Below are positions 62,029 through 64,000 of a stretch of 64,000 nt of DNA, in pieces. The notes beneath the pieces were generated by a model. The model saw nothing but the letters and a program-made list of their open reading frames with translations, did no database searches and was not told where the DNA came from. Origin of the DNA: G963665925 sp050596425 (lineage in GTDB: Bacteria > Bacillota > Clostridia > Peptostreptococcales > Acidaminobacteraceae); NCBI RefSeq assembly GCF_050596425.1, contig NZ_CP192292.1, positions 4,712,001 through 4,776,000 on the forward strand, written 5' to 3'. Made by a program: the position numbers and the translations under genes. The first letter of the stretch is position 1. Each line of letters starts with the position of its first letter.

Positions 62029-63444
62029 TTAAGTCTCCCATGCACTATAAAGAGCCTTTACAGCGGGGACAATGTCGTCTTCCTCTATGCCCCCAAAACC
62101 CAATATAACTGAGCTATAAGCCCTTTGATCAGGACGATTCCAGAACTTTTTCGTCGGATAAACACCCACCCCAGACTTCTGAGCTTTTTCAATGAGCTCT
62201 GCTTCAGATAGAGGCTTTTTAAGCTCTATCATCAAATGGAGGCCAGCATTCATCCCATATATATTTATAGTGTCAGAAAAACTGTCTTTTAAAGCCTCGA
62301 CTAAAAGGTCATGCTTTTTCTTTTGTATTTTCCGATTTTTTCTCAAATAGCTTTCCCAGTGGCCTTCTTTCATAAATAACGAAAGTGTTTTTTGAACTGG
62401 ATATGACACAGAGGACGGATAGCCCTCAAACTGTTCTTGAAAAGACTTAACTCTGTCTTGTGGAAGAACCATGTAAGCCACCCTTAGTGTTGGAAAAAGA
62501 AACTTTGAAAAGCTCCCAATATAAACCACATCCTTGCTGGAAATCGACTTCAGGGACTGAACAGGCTTTGCATTATATCTCAAATGACAGCTATAGTCAT
62601 CTTCTATGATTAGAGCCTTGTTTTTATGCGCCCAGTCTATGAGTTCCAGTCGCCTTGAAACAGGCATTATAATCCCCAGAGGATACTGGTGGGAAGGCGT
62701 GACATATACAGCCTGAGCACCTGTCTTCGATAATGCTTTCACATCTATGCCATTTTGATCCAGGCCAATAGGCGAAACCCTAAATCCATGATTCTTAAGG
62801 ACAGACCTGGTCACATGATACCCCGGGTCCTCCATAGCGATGTTTTCCACCTCTGGTCTTAAACACTGACATAGCATACTCAAACAGTAATGGACCCCTG
62901 AACCAATAAATATTTGATCAACACCGCACTCGACCCCTCGATAGGTTTTTAAATATTTTTGAATCTCTATTCTTAGGTCCCTTTCACCAAACATGGGGCC
63001 ATAAAAGGCCATATTGTTACGACTCTCTTTCATACACTTGTTTGAGAGTCTTTGCCACTGTTTTGTAGGAAGTTGTTCTGGGCTAAGCATACCGTATTTA
63101 AAATCATACTTTATCTGACCCTCTATCGGCCTACCCCTGTCGCGTTCCTGGTCAATATTCATTTCTAGACTGGTCTTGGTCCTTTTCACCTTTGTAATTG
63201 GAGAAAAATCCAAGGTCTCTACAAAGTATCCCTTTCTCGGACGACTTTCAATATAGCCCTCTGAAGCCAACTGATGATAGGCGAGATCAACAGTGTTTCT
63301 ACTCACACTGAGGTCCTGACTCAAGCGCCTGGTTGATGGCATTTTTTCCCCCGGCCTTAGGTCGCCGTGTATCATTTTATCCCTAAGCTGTCTATACAGC
63401 TGAATGTATATTGCTTCACTTCTATTCTCATCAATGACAAGCAT
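62029..63444 (-). CDS. MocR/GabR-type PLP-dependent regulator
   Basis: 471 residues. A GntR-type winged helix-turn-helix (LRDKMIHGDLRPGEKMPSTR, LSVSRNTVDLAYHQL) is fused to a class I aminotransferase-like domain. The PLP-binding lysine sits in YIGSFSKFLFPTLRVAYM. Start ATG 63444 has GGGAGGTTGGAAAC ahead; the 17 codons before it lack a site. Such regulators bind PLP plus an amine and control metabolic genes next door. The divergent gene at 63831 is a candidate target. Confidence 0.92.
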   Translation of the reverse strand: MLVIDENRSEAIYIQLYRQLRDKMIHGDLRPGEKMPSTRRLSQDLSVSRNTVDLAYHQLASEGYIESRPRKGYFVETLDFSPITKVKRTKTSLEMNIDQERDRGRPIEGQIKYDFKYGMLSPEQLPTKQWQRLSNKCMKESRNNMAFYGPMFGERDLRIEIQKYLKTYRGVECGVDQIFIGSGVHYCLSMLCQCLRPEVENIAMEDPGYHVTRSVLKNHGFRVSPIGLDQNGIDVKALSKTGAQAVYVTPSHQYPLGIIMPVSRRLELIDWAHKNKALIIEDDYSCHLRYNAKPVQSLKSISSKDVVYIGSFSKFLFPTLRVAYMVLPQDRVKSFQEQFEGYPSSVSYPVQKTLSLFMKEGHWESYLRKNRKIQKKKHDLLVEALKDSFSDTINIYGMNAGLHLMIELKKPLSEAELIEKAQKSGVGVYPTKKFWNRPDQRAYSSVILGFGGIEEDDIVPAVKALYSAWET

Positions 63445-63661
63445 GTTTCCAACCTCCCAGTATAAAACCCATTCACTTAAGTTGAATCCTATCATGCTAA
63501 GAGGAGGGCATATATTTAAAATATCGATTCGTTTTATTTTTCTATAGGTTTTTTTATAAACCCTCCACCATCAGACTGTGTGCAAGCTATAGAATCCGTC
63601 CAAAGTCAGTGAATATAGTTCCTTGAGCCAATAAACAAATCGAAAATCTTCGATTAGAAGG

Positions 63662-63694
63662 AACTGGCACCATAGCGACTTGAAAAACTGGCAC
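63662..63694. promoter_or_regulatory. Direct repeats in the MocR intergenic region
   Basis: AACTGGCAC occurs at 63662-63670 and 63686-63694, 24 bp apart. MocR-type regulators often bind spaced direct repeats. Confidence 0.45.
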
Positions 63695-63830
63695 TTTTAG
63701 ACATGAGGGCTGTCCATTACAATTGGGCTGTTATTACACTCAGGCAAAAGACTTGATCAGCTGTCTTTAGGAGCAAGTGTTATAAACATGCAAACACCAA
63801 ACACTATGACTACAATGGAGGTCGCAAGCA

Positions 63831-64000
63831 ATGAAAAACGAGATTAGCATTAACAAAATTAAATCAGACGCAGAAGCACTTTATAGAGAAGGAAAATTTT
63901 TCTGCTCTGAAGCCATTGTCTGTTCAATAAAAAACAACTTTGACCTGGACATGCCCGATGAAATGATTGCCATGGCATCTGGTTTCCCAATAGGCATCGG
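63831..64000 (+). CDS. C_GCAxxG_C_C family redox protein, N-terminal part, cut by window edge
   Basis: 57 codons in view: KSDAEALYREGKFFCSEAIVCSIKNN resembles the helix with FxCSxAV of the C_GCAxxG_C_C (PF09719-type) proteins, which have several conserved cysteines and are thought to be redox proteins. The GCA motif should lie just past the window edge. Start ATG 63831 has GGAGGT eight bases before it. It is divergent from the MocR regulator. Confidence 0.7.
   Translation, partial: MKNEISINKIKSDAEALYREGKFFCSEAIVCSIKNNFDLDMPDEMIAMASGFPIGI

Noticed and set aside
63662..63694. Sigma-54 promoters in the AACTGGCAC repeats
   Set aside because: No GC at the required 10-bp spacing after the GG in either repeat.
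1..64000. Prophage, rRNA or tRNA genes, or plasmid origin
   Set aside because: None of the expected gene sets or conserved RNA sequences was seen by reading; a tRNA scan was not possible.

Overview
The window comes from a low-to-moderate GC, Gram-positive anaerobe of the class Clostridia that ferments amino acids by Stickland chemistry. The strongest sign is a complete D-proline reductase locus (prdR, prdC, prdA, a small gene, prdB, prdD, prdE, prdF) in which prdB and prdC each carry an in-frame UGA selenocysteine codon. Other signs are a tandem glycine riboswitch, a proline T-box, sigma-54 activators, methyl-accepting chemotaxis proteins, FeoAB and many amino acid and peptide transporters. 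Genus and species cannot be fixed from the sequence alone.

Layout. 1-6.9 kb (minus): oligopeptide ABC transporter dppABC plus the start of dppD, behind an M20 peptidase and an S9 peptidase that has an in-frame UGA. A sigma-54 promoter sits in front, and a divergent AAA+ activator follows at 7.0-9.1 kb. 9.4-11.1 kb: fxsA and lrgAB. 11.4-20.5 kb: a region of decay, with a TIM-barrel gene with an in-frame UGA, an HD-domain gene split by an IS3-family element whose target duplication can be read, and a GGDEF/HD-GYP gene with a one-base frameshift. Between them lie a ROK regulator, yjdM and a riboswitch-controlled Na+/amino acid symporter, the latter two bracketed by inverted copies of a MITE-like repeat. 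20.6-21.0 kb: tandem repeats and a long palindrome. 21.2-24.6 kb: zinc-ribbon protein, DUF47 plus Pit phosphate uptake, flavin reductase with a basic tail, VOC protein.

24.9-37.4 kb (minus) is the proline block: a TauE/SafE membrane protein, prdF, prdE, prdD, prdB, the small gene, prdA, prdC, prdR, and proS with its T-box. A sigma-54 promoter and dyad sequences lie in front of prdC. 37.7-48.2 kb: two chemoreceptors, an APC permease with a divergent TetR regulator and a triple-palindrome operator, and a DtxR-feoA-feoB operon with three iron-box-like palindromes. 48.5-51.8 kb: glycine betaine/proline-type OpuA transporter behind a promoter-structured-leader-terminator unit that I could not assign. 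52.1-64 kb: RimK-like ligase and acetyltransferase, CorA, ECF sigma factor with anti-sigma, two uncharacterised proteins and a lipoprotein, a TIM-barrel protein, a diguanylate cyclase, a MocR regulator, and the start of a C_GCAxxG_C_C protein.

Much of the window can be read as amino acid supply and use. Peptides are imported and hydrolysed, proline is racemised and reduced, glycine and betaine-type solutes are imported, and proS is tuned to proline tRNA charging. No rRNA, tRNA, CRISPR array or prophage was seen.
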